In this document: positions 1 through 12,300 of the stretch, one piece after another | How positions within the stretch are numbered: the stretch's first letter is position 1 | How the letters are laid out: each line of letters begins with the position of its first letter | Assembly: GCF_964355755.1 (NCBI RefSeq) | Contig: NC_092676.1 | Location: forward strand, 20,072,288 to 20,132,287 | Origin: Antedon mediterranea | Taxonomy: Eukaryota > Echinodermata > Crinoidea > Comatulida > Antedonidae | DNA: 60,000 bases | Direction: 5' to 3' | Translations under genes and position numbers: made by a program | Notes under the pieces: generated by a model | Database searches by the model: none | Seen by the model: the letters and a program-made list of their open reading frames with translations, nothing else | What the model was told of the DNA's origin: nothing

Positions 1-163
1 TACAATATATGATTTTGTGTTCTAGTGGGGTGGGATTATACCAGGGATATACAATATATGATTTTGTGTTCTAGTGGGGTGGGATTATACCAGGGATATA
101 CCATATATGATTTTGTGTTCTAGTGGGGTGGAATTATACCAGGGGATATACAATATATGATTT
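1..163. repeat. 49-bp tandem repeat, about 3.3 copies
   Basis: Three near-identical units start at 1, 50 and 99, with a partial fourth from about 149. Each begins with TACAATATATGATTTTGTG and contains GTGGGGTGGGATTATACCAG. The array lies in the intron just upstream of the exon at 206 and has no coding character. Confidence 0.9.
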
Positions 164-205
164 TTATGTATTTGTATTAATATTATACATTATTTCTTCT
201 TTTAG

Positions 206-3200
206 GGATCTTTAATTCCAGAAACGTTAAAGGAGATGCAGAATGATAAAGAATTTAAAATCAATATGGAAAACATAAAAAAATATGGTCAGAAGAAACT
301 TACTAGAGAGGAACGTAAAAAACGGCAGCGTGCATTGAATGATATTGGTATTCCCAGTTTCCGGGATTTTATTAAAACAACATCAAAGAGTGAAGATAAA
401 GGTATTCAAGGGAGACCTATGATTTTGTTTAATCAGAAAAAATGTCAAGAATAGGGAAATTGGATCTGACAATTTAAACTTCAGCTCACTGTTTGCCTTC
501 TTCTCTAAAGTTCTGTCTACACTGTCAAAACAGTTTGACAAAAAGTGTGATGTGCCCAAATATGGTAGTGATATTGTAATATAATGTTGCGTGTTGTTGA
601 GGTACTAATGAAGGACTCTGACTCGCTTGACTGTCGTAACACATATATTATTTATTCAGTATAATACTTCAGTACAATATACAACTATAAGTATAGATAA
701 GGAACGGACAATCAATGATGCTGTCAGTGAGGTGTGAAGTGTGTAGGTCTGCTTCTGGAGAAGTGGCTGTATGGTGTGTCTGGGCCCTTCTGAAACTTGG
801 GAGTATATTGGCTCAGTTCATTTGCATAATGTCATTACATCATCTGTGAGGGTAACGATTGGTCCTAAGTTGATCCAGGGGTGTTTAAGTGGGAGTGATT
901 AACGGTATAATAAGGTATTTCTGTGATGGATGACACTGTCAAATCTGTACTTAAATAGTGTCGATCACTCCTGGTTTTAACGATGGGAAAGTCACAAAAT
1001 TAAGCTAAGTGTTTTCTTTAGGGATTCTATTATAAACTAAATGGTCATTAAAACATCTGGACAAACTCTCCTTCGGACTTTCTGGGTCAAGTTTGTGAAC
1101 CTATCTGAATTCCGATACAAAGGTCAATTTCTTAAATATAAAAGTATATCTTTATATTACATCCCTCTGTTTCCCTTTTTTTTTTTTTTTTTAATCTATT
1201 TAACATATAAAAATGGTTATAATAGTGGCATGCAAAATTAAAGTTATATAAAAGAAAAAAAACATTATTATACATATATGCAAAAATTGAGTTAGCCAAA
1301 ACCATTGACTCTGAAGTGTAACCTTATCACTTTCACTCTCTCTCTTCTCTCTCTTAAAAAAATGAAATTAAAAATGAATTTGGTATAAAATTCGCGTAAA
1401 TCAAACATAAATCAGTTAAAATAAAATTACAAAACTTAAAAATATTATGTTACATTGAACATACATCAAATCGTGCGACAACTCATCGCGTTCTAATGGT
1501 CTTCAAACATAAATCATCAAATTAAAATATAAAACTCAAGAAACTGTGGCTGATTAGCCTAAAATCAAAATATCAAACTTAATCACTTAAAACTTTAAAG
1601 AAACAAATGTGTGTGTCCCGTTGACACAAACTTATCCACAATATATCGTTATCGTCACAACTTTATCGATTTAAGCATTTATATTTACAGGTAATTACGA
1701 TTTCAATCGGTCGACAAATTCGACTTTTGTACTCAATTTAAAAAATATTAAAATTAAAAGTACTAAGAAAATCTCCTGTTATTGTATATCAATTAATTAA
1801 TGCTTGAGATTAACGACTCAAAGGTTCAACAAAATATTTGTTACAAAATGATTGTCGTTCTTTTCAATATCTCAATATATCGATCATTCAAAATTCAAAA
1901 TTAATCATTATCAAACTCGTTACAAAATCGATACTTAATCATAATTTCAATTCTCTTTTAACTGAAATCACATCATTACTAAACAAATCTCATCAAATAC
2001 GTAGACTATGCTATCAATAATTTAGCAAATGTCGTAATTTAAAAATAATCTTGCAAAAAATTAAATCAGTAACTTGTTGCATTATACAAACGTTTTATGA
2101 ATCGTTTTGGCGATCCACTTATCGGTATCTGTTTATCTTTAATGATCTCTTTAATTAATTTATCTGTATCGTTATATCTGTCAATATTCCACCAAAATTT
2201 GCGATCATTAGATTCGTGTTTTGTTTTATCGGTGTTACGTTTGGCTGAAGTCGGTTTAGAATATGAAACTAAAACTTGGAAATGTCCTGCTTTAAATCTA
2301 CCTCGGTTTAATGTCATATTTGAATCATTAGGTGCTGTCATAATTAAATTAGTTTGTTCCTTTATTTGTTCTTCTTTCATTTGGAATGGGGCTGCTAATC
2401 CCATGTTATTCTCTACACAGTCAATGTAAGGTTGCAAGTTAAGGGGTTCTACTTTAGTTGGATGTGTAAGGGTATCTGATTGCAATTGGGCTGGTGTCCT
2501 ATCATGTTCGTCGATAAATTCAACATTGGTTTCGTCATTTACTACATTAATGGTGTTTTGGATTTTATCGTTATTATCATCGGTGGGTTCATTCAACAAT
2601 TGTTTCAGTTTTTGGAGATGTGTAAAATTTTTGCGTTCTTTAGGCGTTCTCATAAAACAGGGTTTCAGTCTGTTATAATTGAATACGTCGCGAAGTATTT
2701 CTCCTTTAATCGTCGCTAGGATGTAGTGTGTTCTGTCTAGTACTTCATGAATTACTAATGGTCCGACCCATTCTGCGGCGATTTTCTTTGAATTTGCTGT
2801 TAGTGATGATGATGTTGGCTTGTATAGATGTACGAGTTGTCCTACTGAGTAAATTGGACTTTTTTCTAAGCGTTGGGAAATCTTTGAGTTTTGGACGTTT
2901 TGTTGTGTTCGCTGTAATTGTAGCATTGTCTGTGAAATGTTTTGAAATTTCTTCTTGAGATGTTCAAAGTATTCTTCATAGGAATGAGACAATCCTGAAA
3001 TAGGGTTAAATGCTAATGAGGTCAAACTTGGAGGTTGGCGGCCAAAAACTAATTCGTAAGGGGAGTGGTTTCCTAGATGTGGGGATGTAAACGAGTTATA
3101 AGCATAACATGTTGTTGATACAAATCTAACCCAATCTGTTCCGAATTGGTTAAGGTTGACCTTTAACAGGTCCGATACGGTGCGGATATGACGTTCAACT

Positions 3201-6200
3201 TGTAAACTACCGTGATTGTGGACGCTGATGATTTTCCTATCAATATTAAGGGTGTTACATAATAGTGTTAATAATTTTCCTGTAAGGGAGGTTGCTGCAT
3301 CTGAAATAAGACGAGATGGGGGTCCAAAAATACTGATGACCTTTTGAATTAGTGCTTCACAAATTGTTTCGGCATCAATGGATTTCAAAGGTACACAAAT
3401 CAAAAATCTAGTTATCTCATCACATACTACCATAATATGTTTAAAACCTGAAGGTGAAGTTGGCATACTCTTAAAATCTAGACTGAGTGTATGAAAGGGA
3501 CGGTAAGTTGCTGGTACTCGATCGTGTAAAGGACGTAATTTATCGGTTTTGGGACGAAATTGTTGACATCTAAGACACGCTTGGGTATAATTGTTGACTT
3601 TCTCGAACATAAGGGGCATGTAAAATAATTTCCTAATAGTAAGGTAAGTACGCATCGTACCTTGGTGGCTACTTAACAAATTGTCGTGATACTGAGAAAT
3701 AATAGTCTCTGCTAAGTTTTCAGGAACAGCTAATTGCAATACAAATTCTCCACCTTTATCTTGGAAAAATAAACGGAATAGTAAACCGTTGCACAATATG
3801 TACTGCTCTGACTTATTCTGAACTGCACGAGCTGCTTTCTTATCAGCTGGAAGGATATCATGAGCTAAATAATCGTAAACTGGCTTAAAAAATGGTGAAG
3901 TTTCTTGTTCAACACGAAATTGTTTAACATCTACTGGGAGGTTATAATCTCTAATTATCTTTCTTTGAATAACATCCATTAATCTATCTAAGTCTTGTTG
4001 TTTTGGGATGTGTGCTGACTTAAATTCAGTTATGTTTGGTACTAGTGGTTTGGGCGATGTATACAATTCAACTGGTACATTTCGATGTGTAGTGTCTTTG
4101 CTTTGTTTATTTTTGTCTACTAATCGTTCCTCTGGAGGTTGTCGAATGTTTACATTACGTATTGGGGGTGGCGTTACGATAGGTGGCGTTATGATAGGCG
4201 GTGATCGATGTGCGTTTGTTTGTTGTCTCGTGATTATTTGTGGTGTAGCGGTAGGTTGAGGTGTAGGTCGCGTGTTTGTTGTCACTGGATTTTGATTAAT
4301 GACAGGCGTTTGTTTGGGTTTGGGTTTATGTAGGTCAGGTATATTTATTCCCATTTTCTTGGCGTATGACCTTGTTACTGGTCTGCTAGTAAATGTGTTT
4401 GTAATCGGGTTAAGAGATTCAGTCTCTGTAATATTAAATGCAATGGGTACAACTTGATCAATTTCGGAATCGTCATCACGAGGGGCTCGGGAGAGAAAAT
4501 CTGCTAAAACTAATTCAGTTCCTTTCTTATAACCAATTTGGAAAATGTATCCGGACAATCGTAATATTAGTTTCTGTAAACGGGGTGTACATGGCTGATC
4601 TTTTGAATTCCAAATTTGTACAATTGCTGAGTGGTCTACGAATGCATCAAATTCGCAACCCTTTAGTAAGTGTCGAAATGCTGAAACGTTAATGTAAAGT
4701 CCAAATAACTCTAATTCTGTGACGCTATATCGTTGACAGGCTTGTGGTAAGATTTTGGAATAATAACCTATTATGTGTTCTTTACCGTTTACTGTTTGTG
4801 TTAAATATGAACCTGTTGCGGTTCTTGAAGTGTCGCTATATAGCGTAAATCTACCTTCTTTTCTAGGCATTTGAAGAGTTGGTGGTTTAACCATTAATTG
4901 TTTAATTTCGTCAAATGCTTTCTGGTGGTCAGTAGACCAACAAAATTTTCGGCGTTTGCTTGCGAGTGTGTGTAACGGACGTAAAATTGATTGTATTTGA
5001 GGGAAAAAATGGGATACATAATTTACTGCACCAATAAATCGTTTAGTTTCTTTATGGGTTCGTGGGACTGGCAAATTTCGGATAGCTGCACACCTGTCGC
5101 CTAATGGTGTGATACATGCGTGTCCTGAAGAATTAATCAGGATGGTGTGTCCCATATATTGCACTTTATTCTTGAATAACTTACATTTCTTTGGACAAAT
5201 TCTAAAACCATTTAATTGTAGGGCTTGTAAAACGGAAACGAGGTGCTGCTTATGAGCAAATTTGTCTTGGCTAAATAAAATAATATCATCATGATGGGCG
5301 ATACAGAATTCTCTAGAATTTGGGATTTCATTTAAAATTTCGTCAATCTTTGCTTGAAATATACCTGGTGAAACGTTTAATCCTTGTGCTAATCTCTTAT
5401 AAAAATAATGTTTTCCACCATGATATGAAGCTATACCTGTATATTGTTGGGCATGTTCGGCTAATGGTACACAGTGGAACGCTGATTTCAAATCAATTAC
5501 GCTAAGAATCTGTGCATTAGCGTTACCTATTGTTTTCAAAGTTTCGGCCAATAATGGGAATGGGTGATTAATACGTTTTATCCTGGAATTGAGATAGCGG
5601 AAGTCTGTGACAACTCTTTTATCTTTTGAATTTTTCTTTGAAACAAGAAGGACGGGGGAAGTATACGATTGGTGTCCTACTGCTAAGATTCCTAGTTTGA
5701 CTAATTTGTTCAATTCGGCCTCAATGACATGTTTGTCTTTGTCTGTCGCGAAGTATGGGCGAATAAAAAATGGTTCATCGTTAGAGAGGTGTATGTCAGC
5801 TTTGAAGTTTGGGCAGCTAGATAGTTCACCATAAAGTGAAAATGCGTTTCTGTTTTGTTGTAAGGTTTTATACAAATCTTCTTTTTCTCTATGTGTTAAA
5901 ACGCTGTCTGTTAAATCAACTTGTTTCCTAATTATTTCTTCCTCGGTTAAAGTTAGCAATGGGTCTGTACGTTCTAAATGTGGGTACTTGTTTGCGTTGT
6001 CATTGGTCAACTTTATTCTATCTATTGGTAGGTCATTAGTAACTGTGACAAGGTTGGTTAAGTGAAGGCTCGCGATAGGTTGATGTGTATTTAGAGATAC
6101 GTTTCTGTTTGTGTTGTTAGTGATATCAATGTTGGTTTCTCCTCTGTGTAATTTTACTAACATGTCTGATGGACAAAGTTTTGAAATATGGGTGGTTGCA

Positions 6201-9200
6201 TGTAGAACAACATCAGAATTGCGTACAAAGGCGGGAACCCTTCCTTTTAATTTAACTGTTTTAGTATCACCGGGTTTAAGAAAAATCTTGTGTACTGGAC
6301 GAAAGCTAAAAATCTTTGGTCTAATGCGAAATGTGTTTTCCTTAAAATTTAAAGTACCGTCGAGTTCAGACAATGTTTCGGTTCCAAGTATCAGGTCGAT
6401 ACCTGTCAAATTTTTAACGATTAATGCTGAAATTTTAAATTTGTGTCCTTGGATAAATAATTCGAATTGCACTAAGTGGTTGGCATATAAGAAGTCACCG
6501 TTGCCTAATCGAAATTTAGTTGTGTTCACTTTAACTGGCTTTAAACGCGATAAATAAAGTGAGGAATTAACGTACGATTGTGAGATTATAGTTCTAGTTG
6601 AACCACTGTCAAATAAAGTTAAAACATTTCTACCATCTGGTAAATTTCCTTTAACGTAATTTCTGTCGTTAAGTAACAAATCAATATTATCTGAATTTCC
6701 TAAGTATTTTGCCTTAAAATTGTCGTATTTAGTATGGGGGGCCAGATTATAGGCGGCATCTAGTCCCCTTTTTAAAAATCCTGCTGGTGGCTAGGGTAGT
6801 AATTGTTTGACTGTTGGTATGGGCATGGCGGGGGATAGTTTCCGTAAGAGCGGTTTTGTTGTCGGCAGTGCCTTGCTATGTGGCCTGGTTTCCCGCAGTA
6901 ATAACAGGTTGGGGGAGGTTGTCTATATCTTGGGGTCGGTGGGGTCTGGAATCGGGGCTTGTATGGGCTTGGGCTTCGGTTTCGTCTTGGGATATAATTT
7001 CGGGTGGGGGAACGTGAGCGTCGAGTATCATCATTAAGGGATCGTTTTGTTGTGGCCATGTCTAACTTGAGAGAATTTATCTCATGTTGGAGCGATTCGA
7101 GACTATTAGGCCTATCTGTTTCCTTATTGATATTGAATGAAACTTCCCGTGTGGCATCATCTACGGAAAGGTCAAGGTAATTTTGTGTGCTATTTACAAT
7201 ATTTTCAATAGTGGCATCGATTGGGGTGGACATGGCTACAGCTGCTCTACATTTTGGTGGAAGGGTCGAAATAAATTTATTCTTTATCTGCTGGTCAGCG
7301 TATCCAATTCTGTCTGCGGCTTGTTTGATTTTGGTTAAGTGCTTTTCGGCGTTGTCGCCAGTGGTGTATGTAATTGAATCGTATTCTCTTATGTGCGCAT
7401 AGATTGATTTGTTTTTACTAAACCTGTTGATGAATTGGGTTTTTAAGGATTCTAGTGAATCAAACTGCTTTCCCTCAATCCAGAGTCTAGCTTGGCCCTG
7501 AAGGCTACGTTTAAAAATACTTATTACATTAATTAATTGGGCATTGTTTACAGGGTTTCCTAACGTGTGGGCCTCAAGGTAGTCGGTAAACGATAAGTAA
7601 TGTGCACTACATTGGTCGTGATCGGTTATGGAACCGTCATATCTTTTGGGAAGGAAATCGGTTTGTCTTAGGTGGGGCACGGGGTGAGGATTGACGGGCT
7701 CATTTAAAATTACTTCGTTATCAACAACGTCGACCATACTTTATAATATTAATTAATCAAAATATCAAAACAATTTAGTGTATATGTAAACTCTCACTTT
7801 TTCAATCAAGGTTACAAATCAAAAATCAAAATGGTTTCGACTTACCCCAAATGCTTCGGATCCAATTAAAATGAATTAAAGGAATGCAAAAGTGTTCAAA
7901 ATTGTTTAAATGTTCAAACAACGAATTAAAGAAATGTTAAAGGTGCTCATCAATGTTCAAATTTTCAAACAACGAATTAAAAAATGCGAAAGGTGTTCAT
8001 CAATGTTCAAAAAAGTAAATTTAAAAAAAACGATCGAAAAAAAAACGGCGTGAAGTTGAAAGTCTCTAAACGAAACAGTTCTTGTCCGCTTGCTTCTGTT
8101 TTGATTCTTCTTGGGTCTTCCTCGATTATCTTCTTTGTCTTTATCCAATGGTTATAATTTCATAAAATTTCTGCTTGTCTCGATTTCATTCAAATATAAT
8201 TTCAGCTTGTCTTTTGTGTCTTCCTCGATTATCTTTTTTGTCTTCATCCAATGGTAATAATTTGATCAAATTTCTGCTTGTCTCGATCTCATTCAAATAT
8301 AATTTCAGCTTGTCTTTTGAGTCAAAGTAAATTTCTCTCCTTTCAAACAAATATGGTTATTTTTGTCTTCGTCTTCGTCTTCGTGTCTTGTTAAGTGTTT
8401 ATTTCTTGTTTTCTCACTCCGTTCCTTATGAAATTTGGGTCTTCCACCATGTAATATAGTGTTGCGTTGTTGAGGTACTAATGAAAGACTCTTACTCGCT
8501 TGACTGTCGTAACACATATATTATTTATTCAGTATAATACTTCAGTACAATATACAACTATAAGTATAGATGAGGAACGCGGAGGATCAATGATGCTGTC
8601 AGTGAGGTGTGAAGTGTGTTAGTCTGCTGTGAGGTGTGTGCTCCGTGAGGTGGCTGTAAGGTGTGTCTGGGCCCTTCTGAAACTTGGGAGTATATTGGCT
8701 CAGTTCATTTGCATAATGTCATTACATCATCTGTGAGGGTAACGATTGGTCCTAAGTTGATCCAGGGGTGTTTAAGTGGGAGTGATTAACGGTATAATAA
8801 GGTATTTCTGTGATGGATGACACTGTCAAATCTGTACTTAAATAGTGTCGATCACTCCTGGTTTTAACGATGGGAAAGTCACAAAATTAAGCTAAGTGTT
8901 TTCTTTAGGGATTCTATTATAAACTAAATGGTCATTAAAACATCTGGACAAACTCTCCTTCGGACTTTCTGGGTCAAGTTTGTGAACCTATCTGAATTCC
9001 GATACAAAGGTCAATTTCTTAAATATAAAAGTATATCTTTATATTACAATATACCCAAATATGGTAGTGATATGACATCATAATGTCAATATATGGGCAC
9101 ATCACATTTTTTGTCACATAAAGTTTGATAGTGTAGACAGAGCTTAAGTTACACCCATTAGCCCTGATGAAAGTATAATATTTAGAGATTAGCGCTTCTT

Positions 9201-9302
9201 TCTGTGGGTGTTTACCATTTTTATTTAGATTTATTATTATTTTACTTGTATCTCCATTGGGATCCAACCACTGATACTCACACAGCATCTGTCATTTTCA
9301 AT

Positions 9303-9333
<31 letters not shown>

Positions 9334-12300
9334 GTAATAATAACAATAGTTTTAAAATAAGGTAACAGATAAAGATAATAGAATAATGTACCCTTTTCTT
9401 TGATTCAGATTTTCATGGTTTACTCCGGAAAACACCAATTGAAATTTTCCAGCTTAACATTGGTTTATACTGCAACCAGGCATGCAACCATTGTCATGTG
9501 GAATCATCTCCAAAGAGGAAAGAGATGATGAACTATCAGACAGCAGAGAGGTGCTTAGAGGTCCTTAGCAACAGTCCATCCGTTCACACTGTTGATATCA
9601 CAGGTGTGTAACATATACCCTTTTCACATCTGCATATTAAACATAACACTTGTAAAAAGTTGTAACCATACAACTTGTAACAAGTTTGATCTCCTGATTT
9701 ATTTTATGTTTTCACACATGTATACTGTACATGAACTGTGTGAAATTGCAGGAGAAAAGCATAGTTGCACACTACAGTATTTGATTACTATGGTTGGTCA
9801 TATGCATGCGCAGTAACAACTCAGGCCTCTCATCAGTGTGTTTTCTCCCAAGATTTCAAAGGGGTTCCCTGTGAAATCTCAGGAGATTTTCCACAAAATT
9901 TTATTCACACTTTGCAAACCACACATTTGCAAAGGTGAGAAGGGTAATAGATTCAACAAATCTGTATTTACCATTCATATTTAGGGTAAGGGAAATACTG
10001 AAAATATCCTATCTAAAGTGAACACCACCGCATCACTTAAAATCTTTAAAAATCTATTGACTTAAATGATAAACTTGTTAATCAATAATGGTACAGTATT
10101 AAAAAGTAATTTGATGATGATCGAGCGGTTCTTGTAAAGTGCTTTGATTTTGTAAAGACACTATAGAAATGATTGAAGACACATTTTTTATTTTAGGTGG
10201 TGCTCCAGAATTGTGCAGTGAATTTCGTTTTATTACTCAGAAATCAAGTGAACTTGGTCTTAATGTGATTGACAGGTGCAACTTGACAGCCCTCTTAGAA
10301 CCTGGCCAAGAAGACACAGCTAAATTTCTTGCAGATAACCAAGTCATTGTTATTGCTTCTCTGCCATGTTACAGGTACAGTACTTCTGAACATCTTTTTC
10401 TCGTCTTTTTGTATTTGTTATCGTTCCAGTTTTTTAAGTGTTGAGGGCCTCATGCTTGTCAGCCCCGGCTGTTTTGAGTCACCCTCATTAAACAAAGTTT
10501 AATAATAAAAAAATAAAGAAATTTTAATTTCTATTAATCATAAAAAATCATTAAACATTACTTTTAATATACTATAAATGTCTCTAGAATGTGACCTACT
10601 ATACATTCTATTCCTATATGACAAAAATACATTTATTTTCAGTGCAAAGAACGTAAATCTACAACGAGGCGCTGGTGTTTTTAACAAAAGCATACAGGGT
10701 CTACTGTTACTTAATAGCCTTGGATATGGCAAGCCAGGCTCACCACTTCAACTGCATCTAGTCTACAACCCATTAGGTACATTGGCAACAACAGTTACAT
10801 TCTTTATTTATAAGCTACATGTGGGCATGGGTTCGAGCCTACTGTATCTGTACAATACTAATTGCATCCTTGGGCAAGATCCTTTATGCTCATTGCCTAA
10901 TCCTTTGGATGGGATGTAAAGCCACTGGTCCCGTGTACATATAGTGTATGTTAAAGAGCTTTTCAAAAAGAGTAGGGAATCATTTCCTGCTCCACTGCTG
11001 GCTGCCGTGTGTCTGTGGGGGCCTAATCTAATTTCCCCATGTTTCCAGTTAAGCTTGAGGACCAGAACATTTAATATATGTGTTGATATGTAGTGGCGGA
11101 GTAGCTCAGTAGTTTAAGGTCCGGAGTAATTTCTTGGACTGTCACACTATTAATAACGCACAGGGTTGGTTTACTATCTGTAAATGGATAATCAACTTGC
11201 TGATAACACAAAAATAACATTTTTCCAACAAAACTATTATATACTATTATAAAGAAATTAACATAATTTCACTTTTCTCTGATATTACAGGTGCATTTTT
11301 AGCCCCTCCACAAGCTGACCTAGAAGTAAAATACAAAGAGGAATTGTGGGATAACTTTGGTATTGAGTTTAACAACCTTTTTACAATTACAAATATGCCG
11401 GTTAAACGGTTTGCAGATTTTCTCTACAGAAGGTAATGTTCTACCTGTTGCATACATACAGCATATAAAATGTGACAAAAATTAAGCGGTTATAGCAGGG
11501 GCATGTACAGTAATTGTAAGAGCAATATAAATATCAATCCATTATCCAACAATATTTTTACTGACTGCTGATATATATAAATGATCCATTATTTTATGAA
11601 TTATAAATTGGTCAACCTTATTAGGACTACTGTACTAGATTTTTCAACGATTCTTTTCTAAATTCATATTTAAGGAACGAACTAAAAGATTACATGCACT
11701 TACTGGTACGCAACTTCAACAGCCAAAGTATGGAAGGCTTAATGTGTCGAAATTATGTCAACATTAACTGGGATGGAAAGTTATTTGATTGTGATTTTAA
11801 TCAGCAACTTGATATGCCCATGAGAAGTCCTAAAAATCAAAGTAAGTTTGTTTTAGCACATGACATTTAATGTACACAACACTGGCAGAAATCTTTGTCA
11901 TTCATCTATGTCCTTGCCTCGACTATTCCAACCAAGAACACGCAGACATACATTTGCTGAATGGTCATTCTCTTGCACAGCTCCATCCTTATGGATGCTC
12001 TTCCTTAATCAATCAACGACGCTAACTCTATTCACATATCTTTGGCATAGCATATGAAATTACGTAATTTCTACCTAGTTCGAGTCTTGTGGTTGTAGTG
12101 CTTTAGTTAGAGAAAATTTATTTGGTTAGGCCCTATACAAAAGACAATTATTATTATTATTATGATTGTCATTATAAATAGTCATTTTCGATTAAGATCA
12201 GTTCTAAATGCAACTTGATTCAATTTACCCAATGTTTGATAGGTAATGAAGCACAGTCTAGTAGAGAGCCTTCCATATGGGACATCAACTCAACATCAGA

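Larger units (their letters stand above)
575..9048 (-). mobile_element. Near-intact Gypsy-type LTR retrotransposon
   Basis: The 8.5-kb element lies in antisense inside the intron of the ArsS-like gene. Reading on the minus strand: 5' LTR (8450-9048), primer-binding site (8437-8449), leader (7738-8436), gag (6772-7737), pol (2066-6775) in the order protease, RT, RNase H, integrase, long 3' untranslated region (1193-2065), polypurine tract (1162-1192) and 3' LTR (575-1161). LTR termini are TGTAATATA and TATATTACA. Integrase downstream of RNase H marks the Gypsy (Metaviridae) order rather than Copia. Both ORFs are open and there is no env-like ORF, so it may be recently active. Flanking ATAT on both sides is a probable 4-bp target duplication. 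Confidence 0.93.
509..9146. mobile_element. MITE-1 copy split by the Gypsy element
   Basis: The left half (509-574) starts with TTCTGTCTACACTGTCAAAA and ends ...GGTAGTGATAT. The right half (9049-9146) starts ATATACCCAAATATGG and ends GATAGTGTAGACAGAGCTT, the inverted match of the left end. Uninterrupted copies at 16569, 23054 and 26208 show the two halves are contiguous elsewhere. The Gypsy element therefore landed inside an older MITE, with ATAT as a probable target duplication. Confidence 0.85.

Noticed and set aside
236-454. A short stand-alone gene of 72 codons at the left edge
   Set aside because: An acceptor at 204-205 and an in-phase donor at 402 show it is an internal exon of the ArsS-like gene; the codons after 401 are intronic.
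1193-2065. A possible env gene downstream of the Gypsy pol
   Set aside because: No ORF with envelope-like length, signal or membrane segments in element sense; the region is AT-rich and non-coding.
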